From positions 62,001-126,000 of the forward strand of contig NZ_BMTF01000021.1 in the NCBI RefSeq assembly GCF_014649535.1: 64,000 nucleotides of DNA, given 5' to 3'. The DNA comes from Streptomyces gelaticus (GTDB lineage: Bacteria; Actinomycetota; Actinomycetes; Streptomycetales; Streptomycetaceae). This document shows positions 8,825 through 16,859 of the stretch, in pieces. Position numbers and translations under genes: made by a program. Every line of letters begins with the position of its first letter. Position 1 is the stretch's first letter. The notes under the pieces are model-generated. The model searched no databases, was not told the DNA's origin, and saw nothing but the letters and a program-made list of their open reading frames with translations.

Positions 8825-10705
8825 TCAGGCGCACAGGGGGTTGGCAATAGTGACGTAGACGGACTGGGTGTCGACGGGGCCGACGAGTTCGTCCAGGCCG
8901 TGCATACGGGTCAGCAGATTGGCCTTGCACCGCAGCTGGGGCTCTTCCAGCAGGCGGGCGGGGAGCGGGGAGCCCAGGGCGGCGGCCGAGCCGAGGAACC
9001 GGCGGAAGGCCGCGACGAGTACGCGTTCGTCGGCGAGGTGCTGGGCGCCGAACGCCCCGATCAGGCCGAACACGTTGTTGATGCCCAGGTAGTAGGCGAA
9101 GCGTTCGTCGGTGACCGCGTCGGAGACGAAGGTGTCGCTGACCGATCCGATGCCGGGGAGCCGGTGCTCCAGCGCCGCGCGGTGGGACTCGCGGAAGTAG
9201 TAGCCCTGGTTGTCGCGGTACCGGCCGCCGACCGGCCAGCCCCCGGGGCCGAGCAGCACCAGGGTGTTCTGCTGGTGCGCTTCGAGGGCCACGCCCGCGT
9301 GGCCGTCGAGCCAGAGCACGGGGCGCACGACGCGGTCCAGGTAGCGCAGGAACCACTCGATGGCGACCGCGCCCATGGTCCTTCCGGTGACGGCGGCCAG
9401 TGAATGGACGATCTCGGCGAGGCGCGAGCGCATGTCCGTCCTGCCCGGCGTCGGGCGCGGGGCGGTCAGGGCCGCGATGCAGACCGCGTCGTCGTGCGGT
9501 CCGAAGGGGTTGTGGCGGAGCATCACGTCGAGGCCCTGCACGGGTTCGCCGTCCGGGCCGTCGACGGCGAGCCAGGCGGGGTCGCGGACGATGTCGAAGC
9601 CCGGATGGACGGCGTGCCACTGCGTGGCGAGCCCGCTGCGGAGCAGCCGGTGGACCTCCACGCCGCGGTGGAGTTCCTTGCGGAGGTTCTCCCGGCGGGA
9701 GTTGGTGATGCGTACGCCGAGGGAGAGCTTGAGCATGATCTCGGCGCCGGGCCGGTGCACAGTGCGGACCGAGGAGGTGGGGTGCCAGCGGCCACCGTGC
9801 GGTCCCAGGTCATGGAGGAGTCCGGCGTCGAGCAGGACGGCCACCTCGGGGCGGTGTGCGAGCTCGCGGGCCTGCCAGGGGTGGAGCGGAATCGGTGCGG
9901 TGTTGTCGGGGAGGCGCAGCCCCTCGGCGTGGGAGATGAGCAGCTCGGTGGCCGCGACGGGACGGCCTTGGTCGGTCCAGGCGGAGTCGGTGGCCAGCAC
10001 GGACCGGTCGACGGCCATCCAGTTCAGCGGGAAGGAGCCGTGCGACTCGGGAGAGTAGAGGCGGGACTCGGCGTCGGAGAGCCCTTCGCGGCTCTTGGGG
10101 GTGGGGTGGAGCGGGTGTCCGAACAGCAGCGACTGCTCCGCGGTGAGGAAGAGGTCCGCATCCGCCGGGGCGTGGGGGGCGCGACGCCGTTCGGCGATGA
10201 AGCCGGCGGTGCGCCGTACCGAGTCGGCCACCCGGGCCACCATGTCGGCGCCCTCGTCGCGGTCGGCCTCCCGGCCCAGGAGGGCGGCGATCGTCACGGC
10301 GTCGGCGGGCCGCGCTCCTTCGGGTGCCCCCTCCAGGACGGGCGGGCCGAAGCGGTGGCAGCCCGTGGCCGACCAGTAGAGGACGGGGACGAGCAGGGCC
10401 GTTCCGCTGGCGGGGAGGGGGATCCGCAGCGTGCTGCCGTCGGGGCCGGGTTGGCCGGTCTCCCGGACCCAGCAGCGCAGCAGATTCTCCGCGCCCGCGG
10501 TTTCGGCGGCCCGCAGCGGGTCCGGGTGGTCGAGCGGGTCGGCCGTCGCCCCGCCGGTGGCCGCGGAGTCCGGGGTGTACCGCTCGTCGGGCGGTGCGGT
10601 CATCTGGCGCGGCACGGTGGACTGTTCGACGGCCAGGGGGCCGGCGAGCGGCTGGGTGAGGGGAGAGCCGGCGGCCTGGGGCGCGGGGGTGGGGGTGGGG
10701 TTCAC
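8825..10705 (-). CDS. NRPS-independent siderophore synthetase, IucA/RhbC-like
   Basis: This is the second IucA/IucC-family synthetase (626 residues from GTG 10705). Diagnostic stretches are HPLHPTPKSREG near residue 200, LPLHPWQ-like IPLHPWQARE, a GVALEAHQQNT block and a terminal YVTIANPL. The first 90 residues are Pro/Ala-rich and poorly conserved, so the exact start is uncertain; GTG 10705 is chosen because it begins 29 bp after the aminotransferase stop with AAGAAAG upstream. Position and type suggest it makes the first amide bond to citrate or a related carboxylate. Confidence 0.88.
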   Translation of the reverse strand: MNPTPTPAPQAAGSPLTQPLAGPLAVEQSTVPRQMTAPPDERYTPDSAATGGATADPLDHPDPLRAAETAGAENLLRCWVRETGQPGPDGSTLRIPLPASGTALLVPVLYWSATGCHRFGPPVLEGAPEGARPADAVTIAALLGREADRDEGADMVARVADSVRRTAGFIAERRRAPHAPADADLFLTAEQSLLFGHPLHPTPKSREGLSDAESRLYSPESHGSFPLNWMAVDRSVLATDSAWTDQGRPVAATELLISHAEGLRLPDNTAPIPLHPWQARELAHRPEVAVLLDAGLLHDLGPHGGRWHPTSSVRTVHRPGAEIMLKLSLGVRITNSRRENLRKELHRGVEVHRLLRSGLATQWHAVHPGFDIVRDPAWLAVDGPDGEPVQGLDVMLRHNPFGPHDDAVCIAALTAPRPTPGRTDMRSRLAEIVHSLAAVTGRTMGAVAIEWFLRYLDRVVRPVLWLDGHAGVALEAHQQNTLVLLGPGGWPVGGRYRDNQGYYFRESHRAALEHRLPGIGSVSDTFVSDAVTDERFAYYLGINNVFGLIGAFGAQHLADERVLVAAFRRFLGSAAALGSPLPARLLEEPQLRCKANLLTRMHGLDELVGPVDTQSVYVTIANPLCA

Positions 10706-10734
10706 GGCGGTCTTTCTTGTGAAGGTGTCCGGGG

Positions 10735-12114
10735 TCAGCGGATCGACCCGGTCGTGATCCGGCAGTGCGGCAGCCGTTCGGCGGCTGCCAGGGCGTCGGC
10801 GAGGCGGTCCACGACCGCTGTTGCCTGTTCGTCGGTGAGGGTGAGGGGAGGCAGGAGGCGTACGACGGTGGAGTGGCGTCCGCCGAGCTCGACGATGAGT
10901 CCCCGGCGCAGGCACTCCTGCTGGACGGCGGCGGCCAGGGCGGGCGCGGGCGGGGGCTCGGGGCCGTCACCGGGGGCGGTGGCCTCCGGGTCGACGAGCT
11001 CGATCCCGATCATCAGGCCCCGTCCGCGCACGTCGCCGACGACGGGGTGGTCGGTGGCCAGCGCCTGGAGGCGGGCGAGCATGCGGGCGCCGAGGGTCGC
11101 GGCGCGTTCGGCGAGACGGTTCTCCCGTACGAAGGCCAGGGTGGCCGTGCCCGCCGCCATCGCGAGCTGGTTGCCCCGGAAGGTGCCGGCGTGGGCGCCC
11201 GGCTGCCAGGTGTCGAGTTCGGAGCGGTAGACGATCACGGCGAGCGGGAGGGAACCGCCGATCGCCTTGGAGAGCACCATCACGTCGGGCACGACCCCGC
11301 TGTGTTCGATCGCCCAGAAGGCGCCGGTGCGGCCGACGCCCGTCTGGACCTCGTCGGCGATCAGCGGGACGGAGCGGTCCTCGGTGATCGCGCGCATCCG
11401 GCGCATCCAGCTGTCGGGGGCGGGGTTCACACCGCCCTCCCCCTGGACCGGTTCGAGGATCATCCCGGCCGGTGCCGCTGTGCCTGCCTTGGGGTCGTCC
11501 AGGAGGTTCTCGGTCCAGCGGGCGCTGAGCTCCGCGCCGCGCTCGCCGCCGACGCCGAAGGGGCAGCGGTAGTCGCGCGGGAAGGGCAGCCTGGTCACCC
11601 GTACGTCCTCGGCGCCGCCCGATGCGGCGAGGGCTCCCTCGGTCATCCCGTGATAGGCGCCGGTGAAGGCGAGCAGGCCGCTGCGGCCGGTCGCGCCGCG
11701 GACCAGCTTGAACGCCGCCTCGACCGCGTCCGTGCCGGCAGGTCCGCAGAACTGGATCCGGGCGTTGTCGGCGAACCGCCGCGGCAGGGTGGCGAACAGC
11801 TCCGTGGTGAAGGCGTCCTTGACCGGGGTGGCGAGGTCGAGCACATGCAGTGGCGCACCCGAGTCGATGACCTTCTTGATCGCCTCCAGGACGACCGGGT
11901 GGTTGTGGCCGAGCGCCAGGGTGCCGGCTCCGGAGAGGCAGTCGAGATACCGCCGCCCGTCCGCGCCCTCGATGGTCAGTCCACGGGCCCGCACGGGCAC
12001 GATCGGCAGGGAACGCGCATAGGTCCGGGCGGCGGATTCGCGCAGGGACTGGCGGCGCAGGATCGCCTCGTGCACCGCCGGTGCTGCCACCGGGGCTGGT
12101 TCGGTCAAGGCCAC
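10735..12114 (-). CDS. Diaminobutyrate--2-oxoglutarate aminotransferase (siderophore precursor)
   Basis: This is a class III PLP aminotransferase of 459 residues. It resembles RhbA/DABA aminotransferases, which make L-2,4-diaminobutyrate from aspartate semialdehyde. The substrate-loop GAYHGMT, the PLP aspartate in LIADEVQTGVGRTG and the lysine in VLSKAIGG are visible. I chose GTG 12114 because GGGAGGA lies 9 nt upstream; an ATG at 12153 is in frame but has no ribosome site. It is the first gene of the siderophore operon and should supply the diamine precursor. No iron-regulator (DmdR/IdeR) box could be recognised upstream. Confidence 0.9.
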   Translation of the reverse strand: MALTEPAPVAAPAVHEAILRRQSLRESAARTYARSLPIVPVRARGLTIEGADGRRYLDCLSGAGTLALGHNHPVVLEAIKKVIDSGAPLHVLDLATPVKDAFTTELFATLPRRFADNARIQFCGPAGTDAVEAAFKLVRGATGRSGLLAFTGAYHGMTEGALAASGGAEDVRVTRLPFPRDYRCPFGVGGERGAELSARWTENLLDDPKAGTAAPAGMILEPVQGEGGVNPAPDSWMRRMRAITEDRSVPLIADEVQTGVGRTGAFWAIEHSGVVPDVMVLSKAIGGSLPLAVIVYRSELDTWQPGAHAGTFRGNQLAMAAGTATLAFVRENRLAERAATLGARMLARLQALATDHPVVGDVRGRGLMIGIELVDPEATAPGDGPEPPPAPALAAAVQQECLRRGLIVELGGRHSTVVRLLPPLTLTDEQATAVVDRLADALAAAERLPHCRITTGSIR

Positions 12115-12441
12115 GGCTGTAGGTCCTCCCGCTGTAACGGTTGCATTGCACATCAGTACGTCGGTGCGTGGACGGAGTGCGGGGTTGAACGTCGTCCCCG
12201 GGTCCCTCGCACGTACCAACGACGCCGGGCGCGGCGGATCACGGGGAATCCGAAGATCCTTGCGGAGGCGGAACCACGGACCTGCCGCTCACCGTCCCCA
12301 ACGGCACCGGCATAGTGGGGGCCGCACAGGACCCCGGACAGCTGTCCGGGAGTCAGCAGGGTGTTCGGAGCAGGTGGCTCGGAGCAGTACCGCAGTGCAG
12401 TACAGAAGTGTTGAGTTACGAAGTCCCAGGGGGATCACCAC
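12115..12441. other. Divergent siderophore operon / protease intergenic region
   Basis: These 327 bp separate the siderophore operon (left) from the first lipoprotein protease gene (right). The only distinctive structure is the 18-bp perfect palindrome at 12333-12350. A TTAGGTTAGGCTnACCTAA-like iron box was looked for by eye and not seen. No supported ORF lies inside. Confidence 0.7.
12333..12350. promoter_or_regulatory. 18-bp perfect palindrome, operator candidate
   Basis: CCCGGACAGCTGTCCGGG is a perfect palindrome with no loop, 92-109 bp upstream of the first protease gene. The lack of a loop suggests a dimeric-regulator site rather than a terminator. The regulator is unknown. Confidence 0.4.
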
Positions 12442-13662
12442 ATGCGACTCATTCGACCGGTTCTCGCCGCACGCCGGGGGAGGGCGGGCCGCCGGCCCTC
12501 GTCGGTGCTCGCCGTGGCCGCGGTCGGCGCGGTTCTCGCGCTCACCGCCACGGCCTGCGGGCCCGAGGAGAACAACGCGAGTGACAATCCGAGCATCCCC
12601 GCCGACCAGTCGTCGGACGGCAAGATAACGATTCCTGACGACCTGAAGAACCGGCTCAAGGAACACGGGATCGACCTCGACCAGTGGAAGAACGGCGAGT
12701 GGAAGAACTGGGACAGGGACAAGTGGCTGCGTGAGGCCAAGGACTTCGTCAACCCGATCATCGAGGACCTGTGGGACCCGGACCGGATGCGGGACGCGGA
12801 CCAGTCGCCCGAGAAGCCGGTCGACAACGACATCTCGGGTGACGAGGGCGTGACGGACCCGACGCCCGCACCGGTCCGGGCCGCGGGCGTCCAGACGCCG
12901 TACCACACCAATGCCGCCGAGTCGGGGAAGCTGCTCTTCGACGGCCCCGAGGGCTCCATGGTCTGTTCCGCGACCGTGGTGAAGGACCCGGCGCACCCCG
13001 GGAAGTCCAACCTGGTGTGGACCGCCGGGCACTGTGTGCACGCGGGCAAGAAGGGCGGCTGGTACCGCAACATCGCCTTCGTGCCCTCGTACAACAACCA
13101 GGGCCTTTCCCTGACCCAGCTGAAGAAGGCGACCAAGCAGGAGATCGCTCCCTACGGCGTGTGGTGGGGCACCTGGGCGCAGACGTCCGACCAGTGGATC
13201 TCGCAGGGTTCCTCGACGGGCGGACTGGGCGCGCCGTACGACTTCGCGGTGCTGCACGTGGCGCCGGAGAAGGGCTCGACGGGCAAGTCCCTGGAGGAGA
13301 CGGTCGGTTCCGCGCTGCCGGTCGAGTTCAACGCCCCGGCCGTGCCGAAGATCGACAGCATGACGGCGACCGGCTTCCCGGCCGCTCCGCCGTACGACGG
13401 CCAGAAGGCGTTCCAGTGCGTGGACGGGCCGGGCCGGCTCTCGCTGACGGCGCAGGACCCGACGATGTACCGCATCGGCTGCACCATGACCGGCGGTTCC
13501 TCGGGCGGTGGCTGGGTCGCGAAGGGACAGGACGGCAAGCCCGCACTGGTCTCGAACACCTCCATCGGGCCGGTGACCGCCGGCTGGCTGGCCGGGCCGC
13601 GGTTCGGCAAGGAGGCCAAGGGCGTCTACGAGTCGGTCAGCAAGAAGTACGCCGGACAGTGA
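12442..13662 (+). CDS. Secreted trypsin-like serine protease lipoprotein (copy 1)
   Basis: The 406-residue protein has a lipoprotein signal ending in LTATAC (Cys39), so it should be anchored outside the membrane. The chymotrypsin-fold triad is visible: His in VWTAGHC, Asp in APYDFAVLHV and Ser in GGSSGGGW. Between the signal and the protease domain is a distinctive segment (about residues 60-110) with KNGEWKNWDRDKW and AKDFVNPIIEDLWDPDRM. The natural substrate is unknown. It is a tandem paralogue of the next gene, with both extra segment and catalytic domain conserved. Confidence 0.9.
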   Translation: MRLIRPVLAARRGRAGRRPSSVLAVAAVGAVLALTATACGPEENNASDNPSIPADQSSDGKITIPDDLKNRLKEHGIDLDQWKNGEWKNWDRDKWLREAKDFVNPIIEDLWDPDRMRDADQSPEKPVDNDISGDEGVTDPTPAPVRAAGVQTPYHTNAAESGKLLFDGPEGSMVCSATVVKDPAHPGKSNLVWTAGHCVHAGKKGGWYRNIAFVPSYNNQGLSLTQLKKATKQEIAPYGVWWGTWAQTSDQWISQGSSTGGLGAPYDFAVLHVAPEKGSTGKSLEETVGSALPVEFNAPAVPKIDSMTATGFPAAPPYDGQKAFQCVDGPGRLSLTAQDPTMYRIGCTMTGGSSGGGWVAKGQDGKPALVSNTSIGPVTAGWLAGPRFGKEAKGVYESVSKKYAGQ

Positions 13663-13721
13663 CGAGGGACCGTCACCCGGCCTGTCCCGGTGACGGACGA
13701 CGATCCCGGTGACGGCTCATC

Positions 13722-13759
13722 AGGGGCCCCTGGCGCGGAAGTTGAGCGCCGGGGCCCCT
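13722..13759 (+). terminator. Hairpin between the tandem protease genes
   Basis: A 15-nt arm starting AGGGGCCCC and a 14-nt arm ending GGGGCCCCT pair with one bulged base around a 9-nt loop and are followed by a short T run. It probably ends the first protease transcript, so the two copies are likely separate units. Confidence 0.75.
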
Positions 13760-13937
13760 TTCCGTGATCCCCCGCGCCGCCGGCCGGCCGTGCCCCGTAC
13801 GGGCCGCGCCGCCGTGTCCCGGAGCACGTCGGGGAGCGCCATGGGGTGGGGCCCTGCATCTTCGGTGGCCGCTGGTCCGGCCACCATCTTTATGACACGT
13901 TCATGGCAATTTCGGAAGTTCAGGGGGAACCCTTCCC

Positions 13938-15107
13938 ATGCGATCCATACGTCCGGTGCTCGCCGCAACCGGACTCGCCGCCGCGCTCGCGCTGACGGCC
14001 ACGGCCTGTGGTCCGAGCGAGGACAACGCGACCGGCAAGGCCGCCGCCGACTCCGCGGGTGGCCAGGAGGCCGGCGGCTCCCTGCCCGGCGGTCTGGCCG
14101 AGACGCTGAAGAAGCACGGCGTCGACCCGGAGAAGTGGAAGAACGGCGAGTGGAAGAACTGGGACAAGGACAACTGGCTGCGTGAGGCCAAGGACTTCGT
14201 CAACCCGGTCATCGAGGGCCTGTGGAAACCCGACCGGATGAAGTCGGCCAAGGACCCGGCGAAGACCATGGCGGCCGGCGACGACTCCGGTGGCCGGGGC
14301 GTCACCGACCCGGAGCCCGCCCCGGTGCGGGCCGAGCCCGAGAAGACGCCCTACCACAACTACGCGGCCCCGGTCGGCAAGGTGTTCTTCGACTCCCCCG
14401 AGGGCTCGATGGTCTGCTCGGGCACGGTCGTCAAGGACCCGGGGAACCCGGGCCGGTCCAACCTGGTGTGGACCGCCGGCCACTGTGTGCACGCCGGTTC
14501 GGAGGGTGGCTGGTACCGCAACATCGTCTTCGTGCCCGCGTACAACGACAAGGGCAAGTCCGCCGCCGCCCTGAAGAACGCACAGCCCCGGGAGATCGCC
14601 CCGTACGGCGCGTACTGGGCGGACTGGGCGACGACCTCCGGGGAATGGCCGGCCGACGGCGGCCCCACCGGGGGCGAGGGCGCCCCCTACGACTACGCGG
14701 TGCTGCACGTGAAGCCGGAGAAGGGCACCAAGTCGCTGGAGGAGACCGTGGGCAACGCCCTGGCGGTCGACTTCGACGCTCCCGAGATCTCGCAGATCGG
14801 CGCCATGGGTGCCTGGGGATATCCCGCCGCTCCCCCGTACGACGGCCTGATCATGCACAAGTGCGTCGACCGCCCAGGGCGGTTCTCCATCAGCCCGAGC
14901 ACTCCGGCGATGTACCGCATCGGCTGCACCATGACGGGTGGGTCGTCCGGCGGCGGATGGTTCAGAAAGGGTGGTGACGGCAAGTCCGTGCTGGTCTCCA
15001 ACACCTCCATCGGGCCGGTGACCTCGGGCTGGCTCGCCGGTCCCCACCTGGGTCCGGGGGCGAAGGACGTCTTCACCACGATGAGCGAGAAGTTCGCCGG
15101 CCACTGA
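13938..15107 (+). CDS. Secreted trypsin-like serine protease lipoprotein (copy 2)
   Basis: This 389-residue paralogue of the preceding gene has a shorter signal with lipobox LTATAC (Cys24). It has the same inserted segment (WKNGEWKNWDKDNW, KDFVNPVIEGLWKPDRM) and the same triad (WTAGHC, APYDYAVLHV, GGSSGGGW). Even the downstream VSNTSIGPVT motif is shared. The ATG at 13938 follows AGTTCAGGGGGAAC. Its own upstream region and the terminator between the copies argue for independent transcription. Function beyond a surface serine protease is not known. Confidence 0.9.
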   Translation: MRSIRPVLAATGLAAALALTATACGPSEDNATGKAAADSAGGQEAGGSLPGGLAETLKKHGVDPEKWKNGEWKNWDKDNWLREAKDFVNPVIEGLWKPDRMKSAKDPAKTMAAGDDSGGRGVTDPEPAPVRAEPEKTPYHNYAAPVGKVFFDSPEGSMVCSGTVVKDPGNPGRSNLVWTAGHCVHAGSEGGWYRNIVFVPAYNDKGKSAAALKNAQPREIAPYGAYWADWATTSGEWPADGGPTGGEGAPYDYAVLHVKPEKGTKSLEETVGNALAVDFDAPEISQIGAMGAWGYPAAPPYDGLIMHKCVDRPGRFSISPSTPAMYRIGCTMTGGSSGGGWFRKGGDGKSVLVSNTSIGPVTSGWLAGPHLGPGAKDVFTTMSEKFAGH

Positions 15108-15127
15108 TGTCCACCGGCACCCCGCTG

Positions 15128-15171
15128 AAGGCCGAAGGCCTGCCCCCGGTCGGGGGCAGGCCTTCGGCCTT
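15128..15171. terminator. Strong bidirectional terminator between protease copy 2 and hflX
   Basis: Two perfectly complementary 21-nt arms (15128-15148 and 15151-15171, GC-rich with a CCCCCG/CGGGGG tip) meet at a minimal loop, with a T run following on the + strand and an A pair on the other. It sits between convergent genes. Confidence 0.9.
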
Positions 15172-15194
15172 TGCTGAGGCTCGCCGCGCCGCGG

Positions 15195-16715
15195 TCAGTG
15201 CGCCACGGGGACGAACGAGGAGAGCTCGGCAGCCAGTTCCTCGTGCACCCGCGCCTTGAGCAGGGTGCCCTCCGACGTGTGCTCCTCGGAGATCACCTCG
15301 CCCTCGGCATGCACCCGGGAGACGAGTCCGCCCTGGATGTACGGCACGAGCGCGTCGATCTCGACCGACGGCCGCGGCAGCTCGGTGTCGATGAGCGCGA
15401 GCAGCTCCTCGATACCGGCACCGGTGCGCGCCGAGACCGCGATCGCGCGCTTCTCGATGCGCAGCAGTTGCTGGAGCACCAGCGGATCGGCGGCGTCCGC
15501 CTTGTTGATCACCACGATCTCGGGCACGTCCACCGCACCCACTTCGCGGATCACCTCGCGCACCGCGGCGAGCTGCTCCTCCGGCGCCGGGTGCGAGCCG
15601 TCCACCACGTGCAGGATCAGGTCGGACTCGCCGACCTCCTCCATGGTGGAGCGGAACGCCTCGACGAGGTGGTGCGGCAGATGCCGTACGAACCCGACGG
15701 TGTCGGCCAGGGTGTAGAGCCGGCCGCCCGGCGTCTCGGCCCGGCGCACGGTCGGGTCCAGGGTGGCAAACAGTGCGTTCTCCACCAGGACGCCCGCACC
15801 GGTGAGCCGGTTGAGCAACGAGGACTTGCCCGCGTTGGTGTAGCCGGCGATGGCGACCGAGGGCACCTTGTTGCGCTTGCGCTCCTGGCGCTTGATCTCG
15901 CGGCCCGTCTTCATCTCCGCGATCTCCCGGCGCATCTTCGCCATCTTCTCGCGGATCCGGCGCCGGTCCGTCTCGATCTTGGTCTCACCGGGGCCACGGG
16001 TGGCCATGCCGCCACCGCCGCTGGAACCGCCGCCGCCCATCTGACGGGAGAGCGACTGACCCCAGCCGCGCAGCCGCGGCAGCATGTACTGCATCTGTGC
16101 CAGCGAGACCTGCGCCTTGCCCTCTCGGGACTTGGCGTGCTGGGCGAAGATGTCGAGGATCAGGGCGGTCCGGTCGACCACCTTGACCTTGACGACGTCT
16201 TCCAGGTGAATCAGCTGGCCGGGACTGAGCTCACCGTCGCAGACGACGGTGTCGGCCCCCGATTCGAGGACGATGTCGCGCAGCTCCAGCGCCTTGCCCG
16301 AACCGATGTAGGTGGCCGGATCCGGCTTGTCGCGGCGCTGGAAGACGGCGTCGAGCACCTGGGCACCCGCCGTCTCCGCCAGTGCGGCCAGCTCCGCGAG
16401 GGAATTCTCCGCGTCACGCACCGTCCCCGACGTCCAGACACCGACCAGCACCACACGCTCCAGGCGCAGCTGTCGGTACTCGACCTCGGTGACGTCTTCG
16501 AGCTCGGTGGAGAGCCCGGCCACACGCCGCAGCGCGGCGCGTTCGGAGCGGTCGAACTGCTCGCCGTCCCGCTCTCCGTCGATCTCGTGGCTCCAGGCGA
16601 CGTCCTCTTCCATCAGGGCGTCGGCCCGAAGGCCCTCGGTGAGGCTTTCGGTGACATTCTCCGTAGCGCTCTGCGCATCCTGCGCGTCCTGGGGAAGGGA
16701 AGAAGAGGAGGTCAT
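15195..16715 (-). CDS. hflX: HflX ribosome-associated GTPase
   Basis: HflX binds 50S subunits, splits stalled ribosomes and can rescue antibiotic- or heat-damaged ribosomes. The 506-residue protein has the glycine-rich N-terminal nucleotide-binding domain with the linker RGPGETKIETDRR, then a GTPase domain with G1 GYTNAGKS, G3 DTVGF and G4 NKAD. The ATG at 16715 (MTSSSSLPQD) has TAAGGATCC upstream; longer in-frame extensions lack a ribosome site. An acidic Ser/Gln-rich N-terminus is typical in Streptomyces. Confidence 0.96.
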   Translation of the reverse strand: MTSSSSLPQDAQDAQSATENVTESLTEGLRADALMEEDVAWSHEIDGERDGEQFDRSERAALRRVAGLSTELEDVTEVEYRQLRLERVVLVGVWTSGTVRDAENSLAELAALAETAGAQVLDAVFQRRDKPDPATYIGSGKALELRDIVLESGADTVVCDGELSPGQLIHLEDVVKVKVVDRTALILDIFAQHAKSREGKAQVSLAQMQYMLPRLRGWGQSLSRQMGGGGSSGGGGMATRGPGETKIETDRRRIREKMAKMRREIAEMKTGREIKRQERKRNKVPSVAIAGYTNAGKSSLLNRLTGAGVLVENALFATLDPTVRRAETPGGRLYTLADTVGFVRHLPHHLVEAFRSTMEEVGESDLILHVVDGSHPAPEEQLAAVREVIREVGAVDVPEIVVINKADAADPLVLQQLLRIEKRAIAVSARTGAGIEELLALIDTELPRPSVEIDALVPYIQGGLVSRVHAEGEVISEEHTSEGTLLKARVHEELAAELSSFVPVAH

Positions 16716-16859
16716 TGGATCCTTACGTCGTTGGAAGTCCGTTACATCAGTCACAACGCGTGACCCCTTCCGATGATTCCCACCGTCGGGAATCTCCGGT
16801 CCGGCCGCCGCGGCGACCCGTCGATAGTGGCACGGCCGCGCCTCACCAGTCACCCGGGT

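Noticed and set aside
8781..9620. N-terminal extension of the acyltransferase frame inside the IucA-type gene
   Set aside because: The extension is Arg/Pro-rich and the GTG at 8780 has a strong ribosome site exactly where family similarity can begin.
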